Assembly: GCA_964030475.1 (NCBI GenBank)
Contig: CAXIPT010000001.1
Location: forward strand, 17,943,178 to 18,007,177
DNA length: 64,000 bases
From: Tethya wilhelma
Taxonomy: Eukaryota; Porifera; Demospongiae; Tethyida; Tethyidae
Direction: 5' to 3'
Below are positions 12,380-29,661 of this stretch, in pieces; the first letter of the stretch is position 1; the number at the start of each line of letters is the position of its first letter. Both the position numbers and the translations under genes were made by a program. Below the pieces are notes generated by a model. That model was not told the origin of the DNA and made no database searches. It saw only the letters and a list, made by a program, of their open reading frames with translations.

Positions 12380-12755
12380 TCGTGAAGAAACAGCGTCCTT
12401 CTTGCTCTGTGAATCCGATTCAGTGAAGGAGAAACAAACCTTTACCCGCCGTAATTTACCGCCATCTTATTACGCATGCGCAGAACATGTGGCGCAATGT
12501 TTGAACTGATGCGGCTTTGCATTCCTGTCCAAGTGTGTTTACTATTACAAACAATCTTAGGTATTCATTGCCACATATATTAAATCCATTTGGCAATAAA
12601 TAGTTTTCCTAGTTGAGCCAGAATCATTTGCGTGACGGAGAAGCACAGCAAGTTTTGCAAATTAGCAGATCAACAACTCTAAGCTTACAGAAGTTGAAAC
12701 AAAGGCAGAGTGTAAATTGAGGTAATCTGCAGCTCATACTGTTACTCCAGTAGCA
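12380..12755. promoter_or_regulatory. Bidirectional promoter region, claspin / RING-PDZ gene
   Basis: 376 bp separate two divergent start codons. On the minus strand AAGATGGCGGT (12460-12471 area), a YY1-type motif, directly adjoins TACGCATGCGCA (12471-12482), a near match to NRF1. Both motifs are common in housekeeping promoters of animals. No clear TATA box stands out. Confidence 0.5.
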
Positions 12756-15709
12756 ATGGGAGACTTTGGCTACCCTACTGAGTGGTTTGTGGAACCCATT
12801 GACGATTACTTAAAGTGTGGAATCTGTGGGCAAGTTTTGAGGGACCCAAGAGCTACCCAATGTGGGCATGTCTACTGCAACAAATGTCTCACGACATGGA
12901 TACATGCCTACGGTATTTGTCCAAATAGATGCGGGGAGGTGGAAGTGGAGAGCACGAGGCGGGCGTTGCACATCGAAAAGCGTATATCCGGTCTATTTAT
13001 CGTGTGCAGCAATCAGCACTTAGGATGCACAGTGCAAGTTCAGTTGATAGACAAGGAACGTCACGAAAAGAGCTGTCCATATTATCGTCAGCAGCAACAA
13101 TCTTCGAACGAGAGCTCGACTAGCAAGCAGCGACCTACTTTATCGAGCACTTTATCCCAGCAAGATCTCACCAGTCGTCCTGGAAAGAAGCAATACAGAG
13201 TGCATCACAAGAGGGCAAGAAGTTTCGGATCCACTCATCACACAAAGACGATCGTCGTAACGCCTCGAAGATCGGCTACAAATCGCTCGCCAAGGATCAG
13301 TCATACTATCACAGTAAGGATTGTGTGTTGCATGTATTGGCTTTGTTTAATCAATGTTTTAATTGCTACTTGGCAAGATTTTACACTTATTGATTGCTCG
13401 TAATTACTGTTTAGCGTTCTTGCCACTTTTCCTTAGTTCAAACTCGTGACGGCCTATACTTGCGTTGTATCTCTGTACAGGACTCCCACGGAATGCAGGC
13501 GACCACTCACACGTTTCGGTTGAAAAGAACACGTACCAAAGAGCCGCTAGGCTTGGTACTGGTCTCCGGAGAAAAGGTGTGTAGATGTAGCTGCATGTTG
13601 CATGTGGTTTGTGTAGCAGAAGGCGGTGTGAATGTAGATCTAAAGTGCTCCTTTTGTGCACTAAATGTGTCACAAATTTGGCAGGTGAAAGCTGAAACAA
13701 AGCTCACTTTGTTGGCCATTGTTGCCTCATGATGGGTGCAGCAATTCATTGGCTCAATGAATGATTATCACAGCTTGTAATTTGCAATTAAAATTTTAAT
13801 TTGCTCTCACCCATTACTCCACATGCAGACACAAGATGGAAGACCAATGAGCTTCTACGTGAAAGATGTCAACCCTGACACTCTCGGCTCAAAGGCAGGC
13901 TTCAAGGCCGGTGATCGAATTGTCCAGGTAGGGGAACCACATTTGCTGACACGTATTAGCAAACAATGCTGTCAGGACACACAAATGCACACTCCTCTCT
14001 TTTTCGTAGTAAACATTGACCATTATTGTGCAGTGTAAGAGACAGGAAATAATTCCCTAAAGGATCTTGTGTTTGGGTCCTAAAATTCCTTTAAAATTAT
14101 CATTGTAATTCCATTTACTGGATATAGTATTGTGTGAGGGTTTGTTTGTGAGTGTGTTTGCATGCGTGCAAGTATAGAGGGAGGACTGTTTTGGTTAGAG
14201 TGAGCAATAATCCTTTTTAAAACAAAGTCATAGCATTCCTGTGTGGGTTATTTCACTCCCTTCTCAGCTGTACACATCAGATGAATAGCACAATAGATGC
14301 TGTTTATTCTCACAACCTGGAATGTCAGCAATGTCATGAATTTCCTTACCGATCTCTCTCAGGTTGATTTCTACGAGCTATCTAAGATGAATCCACAGGA
14401 AGCAGTGGCTAGAATCAAGGAGAAAACACTTGTCACCTTGACTGTTTTGAGGGGGTTGGAACCTCTGCATTCCACCATCACACCAGGTGTGGAGGAACAC
14501 ATTTACGACGAAATTGTCTACAACGATTTCCAACAGAGTCAAGGCCATTCACAACAAGACGAAAACTCAGCTCCAGGACTCTTCAAGAACCGCAAGAAAC
14601 ACTCAAAGAACGAAGACAGTCACAGACAGGCTCCACAGAAGAGACCAACATCACCAGCTGCCAACTTCTTCCACAAGATGAGAGGAGGTCAGACGGTCCA
14701 CGACATGCACCACCATCCCCATCAGGGGGGAGAGAAGGGGAGCAAAGACAGTGGGCTGTCTAGCGGAAGCAGTGGATCGCATCCTAGACACATGAACACT
14801 TTAGTTGAAGCCAGGAACATTGAACCAGCCATGATGGAGAGAGGAGTGGATGTGAGACACTCTTACCGCACACAGCGAGAAATGATGAAGAACTTCTTGA
14901 AGGAACAAAAGAGAAATGGTCACTTGTATCCAAACCAGAGAGAAGACTCACGACGAAGAAACTGTCGGATCGAAGGAGAGTACGAAGTGGAGGTAAGCAC
15001 GCCAATATCACAGCTGCATTGATGTATTGTAAAGGGACTTGCACCATCCTATAGCAGCTGCAATTTGTTTACATGCTTCCTTTCCCATAGTAATGAAGCC
15101 CAGTGTGTGCAACCATGGCAATATGATGGGTGCTTTAGTGGTTGGTTCCCTTCCCTCAGAGTATCAGAGCACATCACAGCTGTGCTTGTAATCCCAGGTG
15201 GTGCAATACTACAGCATGCCCTGTACTACTGGCCTACAAGGCTATACAACTACTCCCATGTCAGCATTCCCAACAGAAATACAACACCATTTTCTTTATT
15301 CATGTGACAATAATAATGTTCTCTGTTTTGTGTCCCTTCCACAGGAGATTTATCTTGAGAAGAATGGAACAAGTCAACTCGGTGTTACTCTAGGCTATGA
15401 TACCAAAACAGCGAAGGGACACTTGTATGTGTGTGAGGTGAGTACATGTGATAGCTAACAATAACTTTACTATTCCAGTTCCTCTCTGTTGCCAATGGCA
15501 ACTAAAGATAGTCCATCAATCTGAGAGTGTGGTTGGAGTACTCTGAAAATCATCATGATAGCCACTTAAACTTTGTCCTTCTCTTTTTCTTTTTCTTTTT
15601 CTTTTTCTCTCTCTCTTGAAGGTCTTACCAACAGGATTAGCTGCTCAAGATGGAAGACTAAGATGTGGAGATATTATCAGAAGGGTAAGTACTGATGTGT
15701 GTGTGTGTN

Positions 15710-15747
<38 letters not shown>

Positions 15748-18700
15748 ACCGTAAGTACCTGTCACCTGTTGATAGTGAGATTACTAGCTGTCGATGTGTA
15801 GATTATTCGTGAGAACAAGGGGAACGGTGTATACTCATAGGTAGTAACCTCGACAGCTTCAGACTTGTCAACCAATTGTCCTACATGTCAGCAAATCCAC
15901 TCTACACATTTGACAAGTTTTGAGGTTGTATCCAGCCAGCACTTTCAAATAGCTCCAAATCACACTGCCTTCCTCTGGTACTGTGTTATCGTGTACCGGT
16001 AGCGATAGAGCTAGGCTAAGAGGGTGCAGGTGTTGGAGATTGAGAGCGGGTTAATGATTGTCTAGTTGCGTGGTAATTGCTGTGTTTGGCTTACACTAAA
16101 CTAGCCCTTATTGTTGCTGTGTGTGTTGTATCAACACTGCACGTCGCCTCTGTAGTAGGTGCCTCCATAGTTGCCATGGTGTTCAACCAGCTGCCTCTAG
16201 CACCACCAGTAGTGTGGGCTCTCACGCAACTGTGTTGACTCCTTGTATGCAAACAGTAGCCGGCCTACTTTTAATAATGATATATATTGCATCGCCATTA
16301 GTTCAGCCAGGGTATTTCAAATTCACTAGGTACATAGATATTATACATGAATCATGTTCGTACAAGTATGTAGTTGCAAGTACTGTGTGTGAATTGAGTT
16401 ATGGGAAATTCACAGTCACTTACACACACAGTCACACCCTAATCACTGGAACATGACTCATTACAAGATTACCTGTCCTTGCCCAAATCACGGCCTCTGT
16501 TAGCGCCTGACTTCAAAGCTTTAGAGGCTCTCTTTAAAATAACCTCAGCTATGCTGGTTTGGTAACTGGATTATTGACACTATAAAACGTAATGGATTCG
16601 AAATTGATTCAATTTTTTCCACACCGGTGAGTGCCTGGGTTGCGTTATCGTTTAAGAATGTCACCTGGTAGGGCCTACAAGGAGGTTAATTCTCTGAGGT
16701 ATGCAGACACTGTAGCTAGCAATTTGCCTACCAACAGAACTCGTGCAATAATAATTAAAGACTGGCTAATTATTCCTTGCATTGTTGAAGCTATGGAATA
16801 GGTACAACAAAGAGAAATGCTTCAAATTGTTCTCCTTTTTGTTAACTCTGACTACAAAAACAAACAAGCCATACTGGACCACCATGTGAGACTAAGTGGT
16901 CTGGGAACGGCCACCAAATAGGCCAACATCCAGCTCCTTTCAAAGGCAGTGAGGTAATCACAGACTAGCGAAATTCCAGACAGATCTGTCTATATGTACA
17001 AACTAGGGCCGCGTGTGATGTTACTGGATAGCATTGCGTGAGCTACGTACAGAGGTATAGGCTCGCGCAATGTTTGAAGTCGGACCGTTTAGCTCAACAC
17101 ACAATGACATAGTATACTGCAGATGATTACATCAGTCGGGGCAGCTGGTGAGGGGTTGTTTACAAAACACCACCAGTAGATCATCACCGTTGATGAGCAT
17201 GCACTCATTTTGGCCTTATAGGACTAATCCATTATGTGGTCTATTGGTTATCAACTGTTCCATTCACTGTGTAAGTGGTACTGAATGCCCCGGGTCTGTC
17301 CATAGCTGCATGTGACCCATAGTTGAGATTCATTGGGGTGGAATGAGCATACTTGGTGCCCTGAGAAATGTCAACAACTTCTATTGATTAAGATGTGGAG
17401 GAGTGCTTCATGGTGCGATGTTGAATACTGCTTTGGAATTGAGGTGTTGTTGGTTTATGCCGCTTGTCAATGTGGCAGCTGTACAGACCATGTAGCACAA
17501 TGGCTGTGTGTGCACGTCGGAGCACCTGTGCATGTTGTTCAACCCTGACTGGCTCATTGTGACAGGGAGATGTCATAACCTACCCTAGACTAACCACCCA
17601 TGGTTATTAGGATTGTGTGGGGAGGGCAGTTGTTGTGTTTAATTAGCTTAGGCTTTATACTAATATTATTGTTGCCCTGTCTAACATGTTGGTTTAGTCT
17701 GTCTGTGTGTGTCTAAGCAGCTTTGTCTGCGACTGTGAGTGTGTGTGTTTCTTCCTCTGATGGGAAAATGGGCCTGACACGATTATTTTGTCTGTCTGTT
17801 GGCTTTGGGCGCAGCTCATTTTAAGCGGACCCACACCTTTTGAGAGTAAATTAGTAGTCCTCATTTCTTTGTTGCTTCAGAATGTGTTCTGACTGGAAAC
17901 CAGGAAGTGAAATCATGTACTGGTTATGATTGCTTTATGCTTTAATGTGGTCCATTCACTCTATACCTGGAAGAGTTGGATGTTGGCCAGAATATTATAC
18001 TAATGCATTTCAGATTTTTTTTTTCTTCTAAGGCTGCACTTTACTAAGGAATGTGAACCAAAATACTTAATGTCCTCTCCTAAAACTTCAAGAGTTTCTT
18101 TTAGCAGTCTCTTGAGAAGACATACAACACTAGCTCTCACCATCTAGCTGGTCCACAGAGGCTCTCAATTAGTGGTTGACCACAAGTACCTGTCACCTTC
18201 TCTCACTGTCACCAAGGAGAGAACCAACTGACAGTGCCTGACAACACACTGCTCTGTTTTCACATTATTAGCACATTCTCAAATGTACCATGCATGTCAG
18301 GAGATGAGGGCTGTGGTGGCACTATCATAGCATCCTTTGGTACCTTAGCATGTATTGGCTTTGAGATACCATCAGTTGCCATGGTAACATGGTCTTGAAG
18401 CTGATGTAATCTTAACCAATGGTAATGTAGCTGGGGAACAAAGACAAACCTCAGCCATCCTGTGATGATTGTGAACCGCAATCTATTTCCCTCTCCCTGT
18501 GTGTGCACCTGCAAGATGTTTAGCTAAACCCCAATCTTCTTAGGATAATTACATGAAACATGCTGTGCCATATGTCCCTCTGTGCTAGCTGACATTGAAG
18601 TAGCCTAGCTGTGTGCACACACACACACACCTGCAAGATACAACCTAATCTTCTTAGTCAGAGTTTGAACCACCCTCTGTCTCTCTCTCACTCTCTGTGC

Positions 18701-20231
18701 AGGTGAATGGTTTTGAGGTGTACGACCCTGAAGAGGCGGTCCTGTTGTTCCTGGAACAAGACCAAGACATCACCCTCACAGTTGCTCGCAAGATCAAGGT
18801 AAACCACCAAACATGATGCACACACACCAGTTGTTGCTATGGAGTAGAGTAGGCCCAGCTGCTCCTAGTGCATCACTCACAATGTACCATGCATCAGGTG
18901 CCTCTGGGTCACAACCCCCCTATTGGCCAACCATAGCATTCATCACTGAGTCTTGTGGCACTCATTAGTTAAACATTACCTCACCTCGCGACCTTGTCAG
19001 TCTTGGAGTGTGGGTTTGGGTCCAAGGGAGGGAGGGTAGGGGAAGGGAGGGAGAGTGTTAGCCAACTCATGGCTCAACGCTCCATTGGCTAACCTCAATG
19101 GCCTCCACTCACTCTGAGTGTTAAGGAGTACAGTTCTCCTTGAGGTAATTGATTAGCCTACGCTCACTGAAGTGTACGTGAGAGAGAGAGTGATTGAGTG
19201 GCTGGTCTTCAAGGTTGATTGCCTCAGCAAATCACTTCCCATCGTGTTATCATATTGAGTTACTGTGGGGAGTTTGCACAGCATGACTGGCCGACTGAGA
19301 CCAAGAGTGCTTGTGTGTGTGGCTGTTTACACAGGTGTGTGTATATGGTCAAACTTGTGTTGAGTTAGTCATATAATCTCGTTCTTGTTGTTCACTGAAG
19401 ACAACATTAGAGCAAACATGCTGCTCTTGTTCAAAAACAAACCCAATGTTTATTTGTAGATCAAGTTCTTTGAAGAAATGTTAATTTAAGTTCTAACTCT
19501 TAACCTTCCTTCCTTCCTTCCTTCCTTCCTTCTCTCTCCAGCCTGTCTCAAACAGACTGCTAGGCAGCAGCTCAGCCTCACAGCCAGAACAAGAGCACAC
19601 CTACGCCGTCCTGGAACAGACCCTCACCTCCAACACCTCCTCAAAGCTGAGACGCATCGACAGCTGTGGGTCCCTCGACTCCCACTCCCACAAGTACATG
19701 TCAACGGAGAGACTCCAAGCCCAGCACCACCAGCACCAGGTGAGAGGAGGGGAGAAAGAAGATGATGGCTATGAGCCGGTGAAGAATGGCCGACAGAGAC
19801 GCTCCAGTTCACCCGTGATACACCAGATGAGGATCCGCAGGAAGAGCCCGAGTCAGTCCCCTCCTAGGAACCCTTCGTCCCTCGCCACGGACAGCCTCAC
19901 CCAACCACCAGCGCATGGCAAGAACAAACAGCAGCAGCTGCAACCAGAGCCCAACAACGACTGCACCTTTAGACCCATCTCCGTCAACGAGGCAAGGGTG
20001 AGGCCGAGCACCGTGTCCGTGGATCACCAGACCTCTCCCAACGCCAGGAGGGTGGCACGACCTTCCAGCACCACCCCTGATAACAGACACAGGATCAACT
20101 ACGAACCAAAGATCATGAGTCCAGGCTACCCACCAAAGAAGCCATCGAGCTTTAGAATGTTAGCAAACGAGATACACAAACTTCCTAGTCGATGCGACAA
20201 TGTGGACTATAGAAGTGAAAGCTTAGTGTAA
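12756..20231 (+). CDS. RING finger, TRAF-type zinc finger and two-PDZ protein (PDZRN3/4- or LNX-like E3 ligase)
   Basis: Eight exons: 12756-13313, 13481-13576, 13829-13927, 14363-14992, 15345-15437, 15622-15684, 18703-18798 and 19542-20231. They total 2325 nt, 774 aa, in frame throughout. Residues about 20-60 form a C3HC4 RING (CGICG.., CGHVYCNKC, CPNRC). A C/H-rich segment up to CPYY fits the sina/TRAF-type finger of PDZRN proteins. PDZ1 (exons 2-4) has PLGLVLVSGEK and AGFKAGDRIVQV. PDZ2 (exons 5-7) has SQLGVTLGYD and GRLRCGDIIRRVNG. A long basic, serine/proline-rich tail ends in ESLV, a class I PDZ ligand. RING-PDZ proteins of this type ubiquitinate and scaffold membrane receptors. Two PDZ domains favour PDZRN over the four-PDZ LNX1/2. 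Intron 6 is unusually long at 3.0 kb. Confidence 0.82.
15685..18702 (+). other. 3.0-kb intron of the RING-PDZ gene
   Basis: It begins with GTAAGT and a (GT)n tract with an N at 15709, and ends in a pyrimidine tract plus GTGCAG. I see no exon-like open frame with good splice sites inside it, and no recognisable mobile element. Confidence 0.6.
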
Positions 20232-20233
20232 AA

Positions 20234-20237
<4 letters not shown>

Positions 20238-20290
<53 letters not shown>

Positions 20291-20302
20291 TGTGTGTGTG
20301 TT
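20238..20302. repeat. (GT)n microsatellite in the RING-PDZ 3' UTR
   Basis: It starts seven bases after the stop codon. CVCV-type open frames over it are artefacts of the dinucleotide run. Confidence 0.9.
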
Positions 20303-21126
20303 TGCAGTCACTTTTGTTCATTTACTTTTATCCATCTGGCACTCGATATTGTACTTAGTCAAAGTCACTATAATGCTTCTTTCTGTCAAAATTTTTTTTA
20401 TAAAATGCTTCCTCATTTATTTTGTAAGCATGCAAGTTTGTTTATATACATTGTCAGTTTCTGTTGCACACACTGTGTGTGTGTGTGTATGAGAGATTGG
20501 CAGAGTGTGTGTTCCGTTTTCATCACCATTTGTACTCTTTTCCTTTGAAGTGATTTCAGTATGTGGCACTCTTTTACAAATTACACTATGAAAGAAAACT
20601 CAACAGTTGAGAATTGAAAAGGAATGTGTTTAGCTACACTGTACGCTATTATAGAAGACATCGATAGGACACAAGATTTACAGATGTACGCATGTACATT
20701 TGTTCCACAATACAATAGCGTGCTTGAATGTGGTACAGCGGTTGTATAGTATGCTGTAGGTACACTGCAATCCATTAGTACAAGACTACATACTAATTAT
20801 ATAGGGTGTGCCCCTAGCAATTATTTGTGTATTGTATCTACTGGCGCATTTCGCAGCTCCAAAGCGTATATTTCGATTGAAGAATATTCTTTGAAAAAAG
20901 TTCATAACAAGATTTTAAAACAGGAGAAAGTGTACAAAATTAAATATTTCTTTGTATAGGTACAAGATAGTGAGACACTATCATCTGTAGAGGGACTTGT
21001 AAGAAGTGAGAGAGAGAGAAATACATCATATGTACATGGAAACTTATAAATAGTTAATAGATGGTATTAAAGTGGTGCCACATCTATGCTAGCTCTTTCT
21101 CTGCAGTGTGTGTGTGTGTGGGTGTG

Positions 21127-21175
<49 letters not shown>

Positions 21176-22770
21176 GAGAGTTCTAATAATATAGTACAAA
21201 TAAACGAACAAATGAACACTTCACACACACTCTTGAAATCTCTCTAATGCAGTCTTATAAGTAAATGATTTGTAATGAGATATGAAACCACAGAGAGTGG
21301 GAGTGCCTGCTGCTCAAGTCAGTACTGCTCCATATACACCCCATCAGCATATGGAATTACACCCAAAGAGAGACTGGCATTCCAACACTGACTGTGGTGA
21401 TATGCTAATATACCCATGGTGTTCAACACCAACAGCCCTAGACCAATGGAGTGTAGAAGGAATTGGGGTCAAATCGAATTAACTTCAAGTACCTTAATGA
21501 CCAGCTCTGTTTTAGGAGAGTGGGGCATCAGGGAAGAATATACCATGTTAAGAAATTGATTTAACAAAATGAATCACTTGTTGGTTCCACCCATGGCACC
21601 ATATAAAGACATCCTCACACACCCAAGTTATTTCCCAACATCACTTGTTGGTTTCAAGACCGATACCATGTAAAGGCATCTCTCAACACTCTGTTTCTTT
21701 TTCTCCCTTCAAGCGTAACCTCAACGTCAAGTCCTCCTCCCACTCACTGTCCACTTGACAGAGCACACAAGATGGACAATGGTGAACAAGACATCACACA
21801 GCGGAGCTGGCCCGATGGCAGCTAGAGACAAGGATATACCATTACACATACCACAGGGACCACCCTTTTATCATCGAAGTCAAATTAAAGTATCCAAGTA
21901 CACAATGAAATCACTATCAATGATCAGTGGGGAAATTATTAATAGGTATGTCTTAGCTAATGGAAAAGATGGTCAGTTCACTTTAATCAATTATCCTTGC
22001 ACAAATTTCAAAAGGTAATAAAATTTTATTCCTCTTTTTGGAAGGCTTGGTTGATTGCAAACCTTCAGGAAGTTTACAGGAAGGGCTGGTTGTGATGTAA
22101 ATGCACCAGCTAAGGAAGTTACCCTCTTCCTAGTTTACTCTCAGCTACCCCAATCAGCTAGTGTGGCATTGTTTGGTGAAGCTCAACCAGTGGGAAATGT
22201 CCACACACACCCTTGGCATGAGGTTCCTCAGCACTCTCATTAATTACCTCTCCTCACCACAGAGCCACCAGGCCACTGGTGGGTGGTCAGCACATGTCAC
22301 TACAACATGCTCAAGGTGACTGTTGATGATTCAACACATGTGTAGTCTCCATGGCAACAAGAGGGTATGTTGCTAGTAACCTCTGTGTGATCCTAATGCA
22401 CTTCTCAGGATNGTATTCATATGACATTTTCCTGCTCTAAAACAGCAAGCAGGACTTGCACCATTGCAATCAGCAGCCCTATACCTCTAACTAACCTCAA
22501 ATTAACTTCAACACTGCATGTATGATATCTATGGCCAGTTGAAGACTGACCATCAATTAGTGGGTCTGTCCTCACACACCATACATAGCGGAGGCCAATT
22601 CCTAGCCACATTAGAACACCTCTGATGGGAGAATTGGATAATTGCTTGTCAAATTACATTATAAACAAATTACACAATGCAACAGTATGCACGATACATA
22701 CACCACATTGTGAAATACAGTCGTGGAACTACTGTCACTATGGAGCTATTGTACACACTAGAACAAAGAG
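20303..22770. other. Non-coding interval after the RING-PDZ gene
   Basis: Contains the likely 3' UTR (A-rich, AATAAA near 21198), a (GA)n tract at about 21131-21180 and otherwise unremarkable AT-rich DNA with an N at 22412. A short pyrimidine-tract plus AAG site near 21713 is followed by a 14-codon open frame, but nothing else supports an exon there. Confidence 0.5.
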
Positions 22771-22779
22771 CCTTGCTGT

Positions 22780-23045
22780 ATAACATGGAGACGCTGTTAG
22801 AAAGAGAGCTAGGCTTCTTGGTTCTCATACAACAGGCTCTCCTGGTTGTACAGTTAAGAAGCCTTACTTCTTATTAGCAGGCTCTCCTAGCAATATAGCT
22901 AATTGTACAGCTAAGGAAGGCTTCTTATCAGCAGGCTCTCATAGCTGTACAGCCAAGAAGCCTTGCTGTATGACTAGAAGAGCCTGAGGAAAGGAAGGCT
23001 CCTTATTAGCAGGATCTCCTGGTTATACAGCTAAGAAGCCTAGTC
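22780..23045. repeat. Diverged tandem repeat with AGCAGGCTCTCCTGG and TACAGCTAAGAAGCCT words
   Basis: Four imperfect units of roughly 60-70 bp alternate the words TTATTAGCAGGCTCTCCT and GTACAGCTAAGAAGCC. Short parts of the unit are mutually inverted (GGCTTCTT and AAGAAGCC), so single units can fold. No coding potential. Confidence 0.65.
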
Positions 23046-23915
23046 ATATAATAACTATAGGAAAGGCTGCTATAAAAGAGTCCAGAGTGTAGCCAGTGAA
23101 GTGAGCCTCAAGGTAGGAAGGACAGATGGCTTGTCAGAGGTGACAGCTACAAACAGCAAACAGTTTCAACATTTCACAAACAGTGTGGAGTGAAAGAGAC
23201 AAATAAGGCCAACTAGAAGGGAAATGGGAACTCCACAGAGTGTGTTGCAGTGCTCTGTGTGTGTCCCTCAGCCAAACAGCTACTGTCAACCCATACATAG
23301 AACAAATAGGGAAGCAGACTATTAGAGGAGCTGGTCAAAAACAACCACCTCACTGCAAACATTGATCCTTAGCTCCATCAACTCCTTCCATAGAGATAAA
23401 GAGGGGTTGCCATGTTTGAGTGTTGGTGGTCAGGAAGGGAACAATGGATGAATGCCCTCTCCTACAGCCAGTACAGGGCACAGATCCATCCATTCACAGC
23501 AGGAGAGAGAGAGACACACAGAGAGAGATGGCACACCTAAAACCTCAGCTGGTGCAAGTCCCACACAAACAATTGCACTCACTTAGCATAGTTCTAAAAC
23601 CAAAGGATCACAATAGGCCATTCTGTGTACACATAATATACTCCCTTGAGGTCTGTGTATTGCTACAATGGCTCTCACGGAAGCTCCAGGAAGTGGGGGG
23701 AGAGGGTAGTGTTGTGTTATCATTGTTATCACAGAGCCACCAGCGAAGGAACTAGAGTCATGATATCATAGATGAGATTATTGGAGTGTTGTGTGAGTGT
23801 ACAGAGCTCAAAGACATCTGCTGGACAGATACAATAAACCACTCCGCAAAACAAACGTTTGAAAAAAATGACAAAATGATAATTATCTCAACCATACTTC
23901 CATACACAGGTGAAG

Positions 23916-23956
<41 letters not shown>

Positions 23957-25150
23957 CCAAGGCACGCTAATACTAATGCATTGTGCTAATAGATATTGCT
24001 CCAATATCAATGCTTACACTAACACAATAATTAGCATATTTAGCCGTCCAAACTACACACGCACAAATAGCCAGTGCTTTTAACTCAATTGGTGGAATAC
24101 ATTACCAGCACCATGGATACCCATAGCAACGGAATGGCCAAATTAAAACCAAATGAAATACAACCACGATCACAATACGCACAATTAATCACATCTCCAT
24201 TTTCTGCGTCAGCTCTTAAAGAGACCTAACAGACAATGCTGAAAACTAATGGAATTTTAAGAGATTGGACACAACCCTCTCTTCTTGTAGCGACGGTGAA
24301 ATGATGAAAGCATTTCAAAGCAGCATGGTCTGTGTTAGGTGAAGGCTCACCCAATGCCACAGTGCTCAGGGGAAGTGGCTCTATTGCCGCTACAAGTAGA
24401 CTCATGGGAAATACATTGAGATAGGGACATTAGGCCAAACATACACACACACAGTAATACAGCACAGTGTAGGAGCCGGGACAATTATATAAGGCAGAGG
24501 CTACTGCTATGATGTGCTGTGGTGAGTTGTGTAAGTGGTTTGCCATTAGGTCATCAAACGCTGATGGCCTTTCAGAGTGAACTAGTCTTGGGAACAATAC
24601 TTCAAAGGAAAGGCAGTTCTTTGATGTATAATCAATCTACTAGTCAGATGGAAACATCGTGGGGCGAGCCTGAGCATACTGATCAGCATCAGCAGGGTTG
24701 CTAGCTGCATGGCTTACGGAGAGTCAGGCCTAGTCTCCTGGGAGCGAGACTGACTGAGGTAAAGCAAAAAAAAAAAAAAAAAACCGCTCTGCAAGCAAGT
24801 GTGTTCACTGATCTAGTTTGGCAATATTAATATAAAGCAGGAACCAAATTGCAAAAATTCCCTCTGCAGTTTTTCTGTACGTCCATAGCTCATTTTATAG
24901 CCAAGTTCACAGCTCAGCTCCTGGCTCAGCCTCTTCGTCTTTCAGTGTCCTCGAGATTCATTTCACAAAAATTTGATGCCACGTTGTCCATTACGTGTAA
25001 ATGGAAATACCGTAAGTCTTCGTGCGCATGCGCATCGTAGGTGTTTCAATTTTTTGAAGTTGTTCGCTCAATTTGAGTATCTTAGCTATTTCCGGTTTGG
25101 TCAACGGCGTGACGGTTGCTTCAATATTTCCACGTTCCAATGGGGCTCGC
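23046..25150. other. Non-coding interval
   Basis: Holds an (AC)n tract at 23919-23953, a poly-A tract at 24766-24783 preceded by a CCTAGTCTCCTGGGAGCGAGAC sequence that may be a short retroelement tail, a GGGGCGAGCCTGAGC word at 24661, and a perfect NRF1-like TGCGCATGCGCA at 25023-25034. No gene is supported. Confidence 0.5.
25023..25034. promoter_or_regulatory. NRF1-like palindrome TGCGCATGCGCA
   Basis: Perfect 12-bp palindrome in an interval with no confirmed start codon next to it. It could mark an unannotated promoter or be chance. Confidence 0.25.
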
Positions 25151-29467
<4,317 letters not shown>

Positions 29468-29661
29468 GGCGATCAGGTATCCACTCCTCACCAGTCCTAT
29501 CGACTCCTCTTCCTTTGTTTCTTGTCTTTAGTCGCCAGAAGAGAAAGAAAAGAGCAGCTGTTTCCAAAGACCACGTACCACAAACCCGAGTCACGTGTGC
29601 ATGCTTGTTTACCAATTACGTCATAGTTGATGTTTGAGTGGGTGTGTCAGCTGAGCATGAG
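29468..29661. promoter_or_regulatory. Compact bidirectional promoter, PPP4R2 / HAD-like gene
   Basis: Only 194 bp separate the two divergent start codons. It contains an E-box-type TCACGTGT (29591-29598) and a CRE-like TTACGTCA (29616-29623). Motif matches are visual; function is inferred from position. Confidence 0.55.

Noticed and set aside
21713..21760. Pyrimidine tract plus AAG followed by RNLNVKSSSHSLST and a stop, as an alternative last exon of the RING-PDZ gene
   Set aside because: Too short, 1.5 kb past a normal stop, no supporting conservation.
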